Shown piece by piece: positions 34,116 to 45,800 of a stretch of 64,000 nt of DNA (positions are counted from its first letter, which is position 1; each line of letters starts with the position of its first letter). Under the pieces are notes generated by a model. The model was not told the DNA's origin. It saw only the letters and a list, made by a program, of their open reading frames with translations, and searched no databases. Origin of the DNA: Doris montereyensis. Taxonomy: Eukaryota > Mollusca > Gastropoda > Nudibranchia > Dorididae. A program made the position numbers and the translations under genes. Location of the stretch: contig JAXRKP010000041.1 of the NCBI GenBank assembly GCA_037039925.1, forward strand, positions 450,001-514,000, written 5' to 3'.

Positions 34116-34264
34116 ACACACACACACACATATGCGCGCACACACAAAACAGACTCGTACATATATTCTAATGCACGAATATGTTTCAGTTCGATAATGC
34201 TATTACATGTAGAAAGCAACTTAAACAGTATTATTTTTCTTGATTGATAGCTAATTATATTGCG

Positions 34265-34344
<80 letters not shown>

Positions 34345-34746
34345 TCTCTTGCTGGATTGCATCACAATGCTTTAGCCTTGTCATTTCTTACGAACACATG
34401 CAAAATTACATGGCTATCGACAGGTGCAGTGCCTTTTGACTGGTCTCTGAACCCCAGCCATCGTAGCCTAACTGGTAGGCAGAAGAAACTAAGAGTAGTA
34501 AAGAGAGGCACCCGGCATCGGTTTTGACGCGGTGGACAAACGCAGAAATCAGAGATGGCGCTCAAACTTCAGAAATTGCTTCAGAACATATTCGATAAAT
34601 ATCATCGCACATCGTTCCCTTTTCTTAAAAATCCGACCTCGTGGCCAGGAACCTGACCTGCTAGGCGATTCTCCTATCCGACCTGTTTCAAAAAAAAAAA
34701 AAGAAAGACTTTCCGACTTACCTGGACACCCTGACTTTTTCATCAT

Positions 34747-34840
<94 letters not shown>

Positions 34841-36684
34841 GGGGTGAAAAATGAGAAAGTGCAATCAAATTATTATTTTTAATCCTTGCAGTCATAATCA
34901 GGCAGATTATATTTATAAATAGATTTGAATCTATCGCAATTGAGAGTATCTGAGGGCTTTGATTTCTTTTTCAAAAGTTTTTATAGGTCTGGAAATCAGG
35001 CCGGGAACATTATGATTACTGGTAGAATCATCGGTTGTGCTTGGATTTCTCTCTTTAGAAAATTTTAAACATCGGTTTGTTCTGTCATCAGATTTGACAA
35101 ATCATTCACGACACTGCTTCTTTAGAACCCATAACTTTCCTGGTTATTTGGTAGGTCTGTAAACAAAGGATAATACAGGATGGGGACAAGCCCCTTATAA
35201 AAAATTCAACATAATATTACATAAGAGCATTACATTTAAATACATATACAAGAAATATAAAGAAAAGGGCAGCAATATAAATAAAAACTCAATGCTATCA
35301 GATATGCCAACTGTTGAGAACCAAAATTCTAGAGGGATTCTTTTTCTCCATTCTGTGCACATCAAAGATCACTTGGCTGTTTACAGGGCAAATTGCAAAA
35401 AAAATCCTACCAAAACCCCGGAGATCACCTTAGTTGTAATGTGGGTAAATCAATTGAAACCAAGAGAGATCTGTATCATTTCGTCAGAGTCCTGTAGTAG
35501 TACATTGCTGGACTGGCGAGACAGGGTTTTGGAGTTGAGTCCTGCATGGTAACTACCCATATACATCTATGGGTTTATTTTTCCAAAGATATAATATTAA
35601 GCCAGTATAGTTTTGCAGATTGTTCATCCTCTGATTCTTTAAAACAAGAATGAAAATTTCACAGGTGCCATGTGCACGTTGTGCAAGTTACAGATCCCAT
35701 AGCAGTTATTAAAAAGGTGTGGCCACCTCCCTCCTCCTGATAGGCTCTAGCCAAATAATTACACCCATACACAAAACAATATACACAACAACCCAAAAAC
35801 AGACAAAAACAAATGAATCATCTCTTCTTTTCGTTTATCTTCATTTCTTTATATTCAAAGCCATCTCTTCTCATCAATCATTCTCCATCCTCTTTTATCG
35901 CAGCCACTAATTTTCCATAATGTTTGTTCATGTTTTCTTACTCAATTTCTTCCATGGTTCTTTACTCTGTGGTCACTTTACTCAACTCCAGAACATTTTA
36001 CTACAACTACAATATTCCCTAATGGCCTCTTCAAGCCCTTGCCCCCCCTCCTCCCGCCCTCTCTTTCTCAACGATGGCTACCTATAATGCAACACTAATG
36101 CCTGCCACTCTCGGAATGAAAATCCTAATCCAAGCTAAAAATAGTGATTTTTTTTAACATTGTCAATATGTATGAGTTATCTCCCTTTGTGGGCGTGATT
36201 GATAAAGGACGTGGATGTCAGTTGGATTTTGTTTGTTTTTTAATGAATTTTACCCCCTCTAACACATACATTGATCTCAGGTGATAGAAAACAGCAAGAT
36301 TAAAGATGAAATAAAAGAGGAAAAGGAAATAAGAAGAACCTACCATTAGCGCCCGCTATCCACCCACGTTGGACTTGAGTCTCGGATATTAAAAGGTATA
36401 CGCTTAAATCAAAGTTATAAAGTAGCTTCACTTCATTAGTTCAAGTCAAGCCCGAAACTTTCTACCAAGTGCATGTGACCAGCCCTCAAGTAATAACATG
36501 CGTTGACCTTGAAAAAAAAATCACAACTCGTGTAGTATTGTAGCCCACTGGTAGTAGTATTGCATGTAGCCCACATACAATATCAACACAATACTACAGG
36601 TGTGTAGTTGGTCAGGATGCTGTATAGTAATATTGTATTGTAGACTGTGTGAGCACGTGTCTATCTATATATATATATGTGCGC

Positions 36685-36774
<90 letters not shown>

Positions 36775-36793
36775 GAGAGAGAGACAGAGAGAC

Positions 36794-36842
<49 letters not shown>

Positions 36843-36849
36843 CAGAGAC

Positions 36850-36885
<36 letters not shown>

Positions 36886-39800
36886 TAACTGAATGTGACT
36901 TTGTGTCTTACAATAAAAAAAAAACCCAAACAAACTCCCAAACAAAATGAAATCATTCACCACACCTGCAACTTGAACTTCTGCTACGAGCAAATCTGGT
37001 TGTGAAATAGATGCTTTCGCCACCTTTTTAAAGGCATCCTGCTTCTCTTCCATACGGATACGTCTCGTCAAATTTTACAAGAACCGCCTTATGCTTTGAA
37101 ACAACCTTGTGGGAAAAGAAACAAACAAATACGGTAAAAAGATAACATAATCTCAGCAATGTTGAAGTGAAAAGACAACATAATAGTTTACTTTAATATC
37201 ATATTAAACTAAATGTATGGCAGATTCAAGGTGATCCATCGGTGTCCCAATCCTGATAAGAGTGTATACCCACTGCAATACAAACTTATAAATTCAACAT
37301 TTCACAATATAAAATTAATTCTTTTAAAGATCTGAATAGGTAGATGTAACATAGATTGAGCAGGATAAGAAAGAGTTAAGCATAAACTTCATTATAATGA
37401 AAACATTACTGAAGTGAACTATTAAAAAATGACAACATTCCCACATTTCAAAGCTAATTGAGTTTTACAATGCAGTCAGGACAGAAGAGGACAGATGGAA
37501 AATATAATGTGACTATTGTGACTTCTAACTAAACGCTGACATAAATTGGGTGCCATAGTGAAACTGTCAGCCACTAAGCCAGTTTGGTTGTAACTGTTCC
37601 ATAATTTCTCCATTTATTTCTAGATATCCGTCGATTCAGGAAATTTTCATTAATTTCAGTATAAAGATATACTTTGTAAGTTTTGATTTCAGAGAATAGG
37701 AGTAGACCTCAATGATTGCTTTTTAGAGATAAGAAGACAATGGGGGCGTTTAGCGTGTAGCGCACAAAATTATCTACCCTTGTTTCAGAAACAGATCTCT
37801 TTTGTGTGGAGCCTGAAGCCCTTTTATCTACAGCAAAATATGAGGGCAGCGATTTACTACACACCATTATTCATAAATAATAATGTTATAACAAAAGCAA
37901 TATAACTACTCTTGTATTAACAATACTGTAAATAATAATGCTAACATTTGTGATGATTATTATAATAATAAGAGAAGAAGAAGGAACATGATTACCACCA
38001 GTACTGATAATAACAGAAGTAGAAATAATACAGTAGCAATACATAACACTTTATGTGTTCCTATTTTTATAACTCATTGACTGAGCGTTTTAATACGATT
38101 AATATATCATTTATTTTCTTTGTTTGCACCAATTTTTTTAACTCGTACGTTGGACAGAAAAACATCTTCATCCAGATCTAGGACCTAAAATAAATAGATC
38201 TAGACACAGTGAGATACTTTCTTTCTTTATCAGTTCCCATTCTACCTTTCGGTGTATGGGTTCAGATGCCCGAGATGATCTTTCTCCAGGCTGCCCTGTC
38301 CGGACATTTTCTGTTTCCTTCCCAAAAAGTTAAATGCCTCTTTTATATCTTCTTCCCATTTTCTCCAAGGTCTGCCTTTTGGTCTTTTACCTTGGGCTTT
38401 AGCACTGTATACTGCTTTAGCTATTCTATTGTCATTCATTCTGTTTACATGCCCAAACCATCTCAATTGATTTATTTTTATCTTAGTTTTTATGCCATCT
38501 GCTTTGGTTTCGATCTCTTATTGTTGTGTTTCTGATTTTGTCTCTTTTAGTTTTCCCTACTACTCTACTTAGAAGTTAGATATTTCATTTCAGCTGCCTG
38601 TACTCTACTGTCTAAGGTCCACGTTTCACTGCCATAGAGGAGAGTTGTATACTGCCATTTTGGTTTTTGTTGACAATTCTTGTTTACCTACAAATGCCTT
38701 TCCTTAATGGTTATATTATATATTGCACTTGCCATTTGGATTCTCTGACTGATTTCTTCTCTTAGTTTTCCATCAGAGTTAATCATTACTCCTAGGTAAT
38801 TGTAGCTGTGAATTTGTTCTAAATTCTCCTGCCCAATGAGCTTCCACATACCTACATTTAATTTCGAGGATGCCTTTGCAACTGAATCCATAAATGTGAT
38901 AAACAACAGAGGACTTAGTTTTTACAACCCTGTCTTACTCCTATATCTACATCAAATTCTTCAGATACATTTCCAGCCACTCTCACTGCACATGTTGGTT
39001 TATTGTAAAAACTTTTAATGGCTTCTATTAAATTTTGCCCTACGTTTATCTTATTTTTAAGGAATGTCAGAATTCGCCCCTTCTCACAGTGTCAAATACC
39101 TTTTTAAGTCAATAAAACAAAGGTGCAAGTCAATGTTTCTCTCAAGGAATTTTTATATTTGTTTAATTGTAAATATGTGGTCATGTACACCTCTTCCTGG
39201 TCTAAATCCACTCTGATGATCCTCTACATTTTTCCTTAGTCTCATTTCCAGCATCCTGGCATACACTTTTCCTGGTACGCTAAGTAGTGATATCCCTGTA
39301 TAGTTTGAGCATTCCATAGTTGATCCTTTCTTATGTATTGGTACTACCGTTTTCCTTATTCCAGTCATCTGGCACCTGTTTGGAATTCCATGCTTGTTGG
39401 CATATTGCATGCAGTAGTTTGTCTGCCTCTCTCCCTTGGTTTTTAATCATTTCTGGATAAACTTGATCTGCTCCTGGGGCTTTTCCTAATTTCACATTTC
39501 TTATAGCTGTTTGGATTTCTTCCATTGAAATATCTACATCTTCAGCTGTCTCCTCTGGTTTACTTGTTTCTCTTACTAAATGATCTTTACTTCTTGTTTC
39601 ATATGTTCTGGAGGGATTATGTAATTGTTGAAAATACTTTCTCCACGCTTCCATGATTTGGCTGTCTTCTTTCATTATTTCTCATTTGGCATTCTTAATT
39701 TGTCGTATTAGGCAAGCTTTGGTCTTTCTCATGCTCTTCATTGCCCCTCAGAACAGCTTTTGATTTCCTTGATAGCTTTCTTGAAGTCTTTGTCCAAACT

Positions 39801-42800
39801 CTTCTCATTGTATTTCTTCCAGGCATCCTTCTTTTCTTTGATCTTAGTTTTGACATTATCATTCCACCATGCTGTTCTATTCCCATCTCCTTTGATTTGT
39901 TTCCTACCACAGACCTCTTCAGTACTACTGGGGAGTGTTTCTTTATACAATTGCCACTTTTCTTCTATTGTGCTATCATTCAAATCCATCTACTTTTCAC
40001 TGATAAATCTTTTTATCCTAGATTGGTATATCTCTTTTACTATTGGTTTATTTAGTTCCTCTATTTTGAGTAGCTTTCTACTCTTTCCTTTTCTGTTTGT
40101 TTTCTTCAGTCAGTAATCTCATTTTGGCAATCACTAGGTGATGATCACTAAATATTTCTGCTCCCCTGCTTACTCAACATCAATCTACTGTAAGAAAGGG
40201 AGCTGCTAATTGTTATGTAGTCTATCATTGATTTTTCACCCTGTCTTCATTCACTCTTGTATATATTTGTGGATATCTTTATGACGAAAAAAGTGTTGGC
40301 TATTTTTCATGTTATTCTTTAGGCAAAAATCTATTAGTCTCTCCATTCGGAGAAGTTATTGTCTCTTCTTCTTTACCTATTACTCCTCCTGATGTTTCTA
40401 TATTGTTGCCTACTCTAGGAGACATACTCCTGCTCTAGCTCTATCTTTGACATCTACTTCTGAGATCCTACATTTTCTATTCCTAGTCCTTTTTCTTTTG
40501 TTTCTGTAATAGCCAAAATGTCTACTTTGAATTTTTCCATTTCTTCAACTAATTCTAACTCTTTTCCATTTATTGCCCCAACGTTCCATGTTCCAAAATC
40601 ACAGTCCGTGTTCGTTTCCATTTTCGTCGTTGAAAGGTTAAGCCGGTTATATTATATTTATTTCTCTGCATCAGTTAAGGTTTCGGATAAGCAGGGATTA
40701 GCCCACTGTACCCTAGGTAGATGGTGGGGGCTGCCACCTTGAGGCCCCCTACCAGGCCTTATTTTCTGTCAGGGTTAACTCCCTTAGCCTTTGGTCATTC
40801 AATACAACAGCCTGCAAGGTAGCAGGTTCCTATTTTCTGTCAGGGTTAACTCCCCTTAGCCTTTGGTCAGCCAAGACCGACCTGCAAGGCAGCAGGAGAC
40901 TCGTGGAGGACGGGATCATCTACTCCCCGTACAGGTGCTTACCTGTCCACTGCCCGGCACAAGGATATACAACATATTTATTTACAAGAGCGATACATCA
41001 ATCTCAATTATTAATTAAGTTCTATGGCAACACAAGATAGTCCGACTTAAGCAATCTAGATTTCAAAAGTTTGAAAGAGTGAAAATGCAAGATTTAAGAA
41101 TTAAGTAGACCTAGCATTCTGCTCTCCCGCCTGGCACTGGCATGAATAAGTCATGAATTGCCACATATAGGATATATCGAAGATGCCATAGTAACTATTT
41201 TCCCACAATTTTATGATGTATATCTAAATAAATCTAGTCATATATGTTGATTTAAATGATAACATTTAAGTGTTAAAGTCAGCGTGTACGTCTTCTGCTG
41301 TAACAATGCAATGAATAGCACTAGTAAAAAACAGCCAAGCAAAAGAGTTACCACCAATCTGGAAAATTGCGCAATGCATCATGGGACAGATTGGCAGTAT
41401 GAGCTAAATGTCACTGGAAAGAACTTTATTTCATGAGAAATTTTACACCAAAATCATTTTTGATTTTTTAAAATTTGGTAAATTTATTAAATGAGCCGGG
41501 GTTAAGGGCAGGAGCTCAGGGGCATAGATGTTAAGGTATCTAGGAAGTAGAGCAACGGTACTGTTCTCCGTTAGTTACCTCTGGACCTAGCCTTGGTGAA
41601 AGGGGTGTGCTATTGCAATAACTCCCTTGGTCTGGCCAACCACTCTATGTTCAAGACCATTGTGCGTGACTGAAGAGGCATACCCTTCACAAGGTGACCC
41701 CATTAACCTAGACCACATGGTCCAGGAATGAAGCACAATGGATTTAGAGGAGACAACCTCGATAATAAACCGGCACTTCGGTGCTGTCATATACCCTCTG
41801 TGGGGGGGGAGCGGGGGCGGGATAGCATCCAGACTACTCATGGGGAAATGGAAATCTTTGTAAAGGCGCAGTGACCCAGAACGTGACAAGCCCCTATCCC
41901 TTACATCTTTGGCCTATATAACTTGCCTGGAACTGCACAGAAGGCATTGCCAGTAGACAGCAGGTGGCGGGGATTGGGCACAGTGAACCCTACCTAGACT
42001 ATAGGACCCTTGGGAGATTGGAGACTATATTTGCTTTCGCCTACAGATACTCCTGTGTCCGAAAGTTCCCTTTGAGGTATTAAAAAAAGTAGTCCACAGA
42101 CTACCTAGCTCTACAATAGCACATGCGAGATCGGACATCGCCTTGTCAAACAAGGTCTGCGCTTGGCAGTGGGCACCCAGGCCGCAGCGAGCGAAATATA
42201 TGCTACTAGTGATGCAACATTTAATCAGAAGAACCTCCAAAAAGAAGGAAAAAAGATCTCAGAGGGAAAAGACAAAGAAAAGATACCCATAATGAGCCTT
42301 CCTGAACACACTTCATATAAACATCTGTAGAATCAAAAGTAAAAAGACAGAACTCACTAAAACCCTAAATGACCATAATATACATGTGGTACTTTTACAA
42401 GAAACCCTCCACAAAATTAACAGTGTGCACGTCAATGGATATACACCCTATGTGTGTCAGTGTACAAACTGCAGAGGCATTGTTACATATATCTGCAACG
42501 ATGTCCAGGGATATGCCCTCACACTCTCCTGTAAATAACTCCACAGATGTCCAGAAGGTCACAATATGGCATACTGGCAGAAACTATACTGTCTATAATA
42601 TTTACAGCCCCCAGCCATGACATGCAACCTACCAGATATACATGACTCACAGTACCATAAAACACTGCTTGTCTGTGACTTCAATGGCCACTCGCCACAG
42701 TGGGGATACCCTGACTACAACAACACAGGGAGTATGATTGAAGAGCTCTGTAAGACAACGAACCTGACTGTACTACAGAATGCAGAATCACCACCAAATC

Positions 42801-45800
42801 TGCTACACAGAGCCCAACTTACTCTCAGTCTCAGTCACGCAGACCTAACCATCTGCTCACCAGACCTAATAACATCTTGTCGCATTCAAGTTATCAACGA
42901 CATAGGAAGTGACCACAGACCTATCTTAACAAAGATCAGCACTCCATCTCCTAAAAGATACCCTCGGAAAACTTTTGGAACTTGAAAAAAAAAAGCTGAA
43001 AGGGCCCACTACACGGAAACATCAGACTTGCTCCTTAAAAACCTCAGAGATACTAACAGTGTAGAAGAATTTAACGAAAATGTGACAACAGTCATCCTTA
43101 AATCTGCATTACAACACATCCCAAGAAGGTGTTAAACAAATCATCAAAGTTAACAGCAAAGAGGACTGGATGAACAGATGGGCTTTGGGATAGACTGGAA
43201 GAGATTTACACTGACATATGGCCACCCCACAAACAAATGACAACATAAATCAACTTAAACGAAAAAGACCAAGTCCCCATCTTCAGGCTCCAAATACACC
43301 ACATACAGCTAAACAGAATAATTCCTGAATATGCCCCAGTGTGCCCTCTTTGTGACCACCCCCATGAAACTGTGACCCATCACCTATTCGAATGCCATCA
43401 ATTGAAACACCTATGCGACAAGCTACTTCCCGATAAACCTGATACTTGAAACACTACAACAGATGCAAAACACCTGCATATACCATTACATGACATTGGA
43501 ACGAAGGACAAATAACGTCCGAGCCCTGCTGAATCAGTAACAAGAACATTAAATGGGCCAAAATACCAACTTTAAGCGCCTCTATCTTACACACAAAACT
43601 TCTTTAACTTGTAATCATGAATACATAGAACAAGCCCTTTTTTCCCTGCCTCTCCAAAAACTATGAGATGCTTTTTTATTGACGTAAAATACCCCTGAAA
43701 AAATGCCAAAAAAAGACTTAATCTGTTGATAATACTTTAGTTGACGGTCTACCGTTGTGTTTTCTGCTTTAGTTGACGGTCTACCAATAAATCGGAGTTT
43801 ACCTTGACCTATGGCAACTATTGATCAGTTAGTGATTGTTAGTTGATGATAGCGAGGCCGTGTGATACATAGGTGGGGCTATAACACATTTTAGTTGATG
43901 GTAACAGCTTAACATTTCCTAAATACGTTTACTCAGGCTTGAGACTGTCCATTAAAAATGTTAAGTTTATATATGAAGCCTTTGTCTCGAGAAGGACAGT
44001 TTGTCCCGAGAAGGACAGTTTTGGTGATGGTCTTCCAGCATACATAGTCGAGATGGGACTGGATTGTGGCTCTGCGAAGATATCTATTCTTCTTCAGGAT
44101 GTTAAACTTTTCATCCAACCAAGATCACTCAAGAGATTGGGTGAGATTTCCATCACCCAGATCGACATAATGTCGGTGGTGGCTGTGCTGATATCTCAGG
44201 CTGCTCAAGGTGTTGTATGCTAGTCATTCGTCAGAGTGTATGATTGAGTTGAGGGTTCCTCTTGTCTCTCTTCAGTACCTAGAAGTACATGCAGTCGTTT
44301 CCCCTTCTTGAACCCAAACACCCACAGCCCATCGATGCCCCTTCCATAATTTCTATTGTTTCTCAAGGGTGCATCGTCATCAGTCACTTGGGGGATGATC
44401 TCCTGCCACGGTTGTATTTCCTGTGCCCAACAAATCTTGCCCCGTCAATTTGTATCAGGCCTGATTCAGCACCAACCATCTTCCCTCAGGTTGCAAGGAT
44501 GCTGGAACACACTTCTCTGAAGTCCTGTTGAAACAGTTCAACATTACTATAATACTTCTTCCAGTGCACGTTGTGCGCTCATATTGAGAATAAACAAAAC
44601 CAAACTCTAGGATGTAATTGAAGGGTAGTCGTGATGGAACACCGTTGTCCGCGTTCACATACTGGAATGACAGTCATGTAAAAGTCTCTTAGATGCATCT
44701 TGCTTGCTTGTTTAAAAGTTCAATGAAGTATAGCTTTTGATTGAATGATTCATTGAAATTTACCCTGTCCACTATATGCCGTGATCTCAAGATCAATCAA
44801 GAGTAAGAAGTAAAATAAGTAAAAAGAAGAAGGAATTAAGACTTACCAGTAGCGCCCGCCTACAGCATCGTAGTAAGCCATTCAATTTAAAGTTTATTAT
44901 CGCAAGTCAAATCCAATTCGCTGTCGAAATAACTAAAATCCTTTATTCGTTTCCTAACACAATCACTGACTCTTCAATATTATATATTCTATACTATAAA
45001 TAGCAGGGCTAATGTTAACGCAGCTGTTACGATGCGATGCCAGAGGGGCCTAAACCTGATTTAATGTCTTTTGCGGTTAACTTTTTAATAAAAAACCCAG
45101 TTTGCAACAGTTTTAGTGACCAAATTTGTGTTCAGTAGCCAGAAATACGTTGGTTTGGCCTCTAAATGTAGTACATCAGGGTGTGGGAGTGATAGTAAAA
45201 AATACTCTATCAGTTAATGCTTATTTTTAGCACATGCTGATTCAACCAATGAGATTATTTATTTATTTTGTATGTACATTGCTCATGTTTTTTTACTAGA
45301 GCTGTCGCAAGATAGGAGTGGGCGCTATAGAAATTAATTATATTATTATTATTATTATTATTAGAGGTGTTTGTAAGCTGGGTTTTTTTTCTGGCTTGCC
45401 ACTGGCTTTCTCCTCTGATTTATCTGACCACGCTAATTTTATGGTTTTGCGCTGTAAAAGAAAGTGGGTCTGCTTAGATAGAGGCCGACATTAAGAGGTG
45501 AGAATGAAGAAATGTATCCGCAATCCCTTACCCTGGACCCCCTACCCCCACACCATAGTAAAGTGGGTGGGGTGGGGGTGGAGAGTTCAGGGTAAGGGAT
45601 TGTGGATAGATTTCCTCCGTCTCACCTCTAAATGTAGAAGATCTAAGTCGATACCGATATCGAGTAGAAATTTGACCCACTTTCTTTTACACCGCTAAAC
45701 CATAAAATTACCCTGACCACCCTTGTTTACTAAGAATATGAGAGCACATTATATTACATATCTCTATCACAACACACATGGTTGGAAAGGTTTTGAATAG

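Noticed and set aside
34038..34882. Open frames over CT and TA runs
   Set aside because: Simple-sequence translations with no support.
36600..37071. Long Arg/Glu or Ser/Leu open frames
   Set aside because: They are translations of the GA/CT microsatellite. The only real coding part here is ERP29 exon 2 at 36966-37105.
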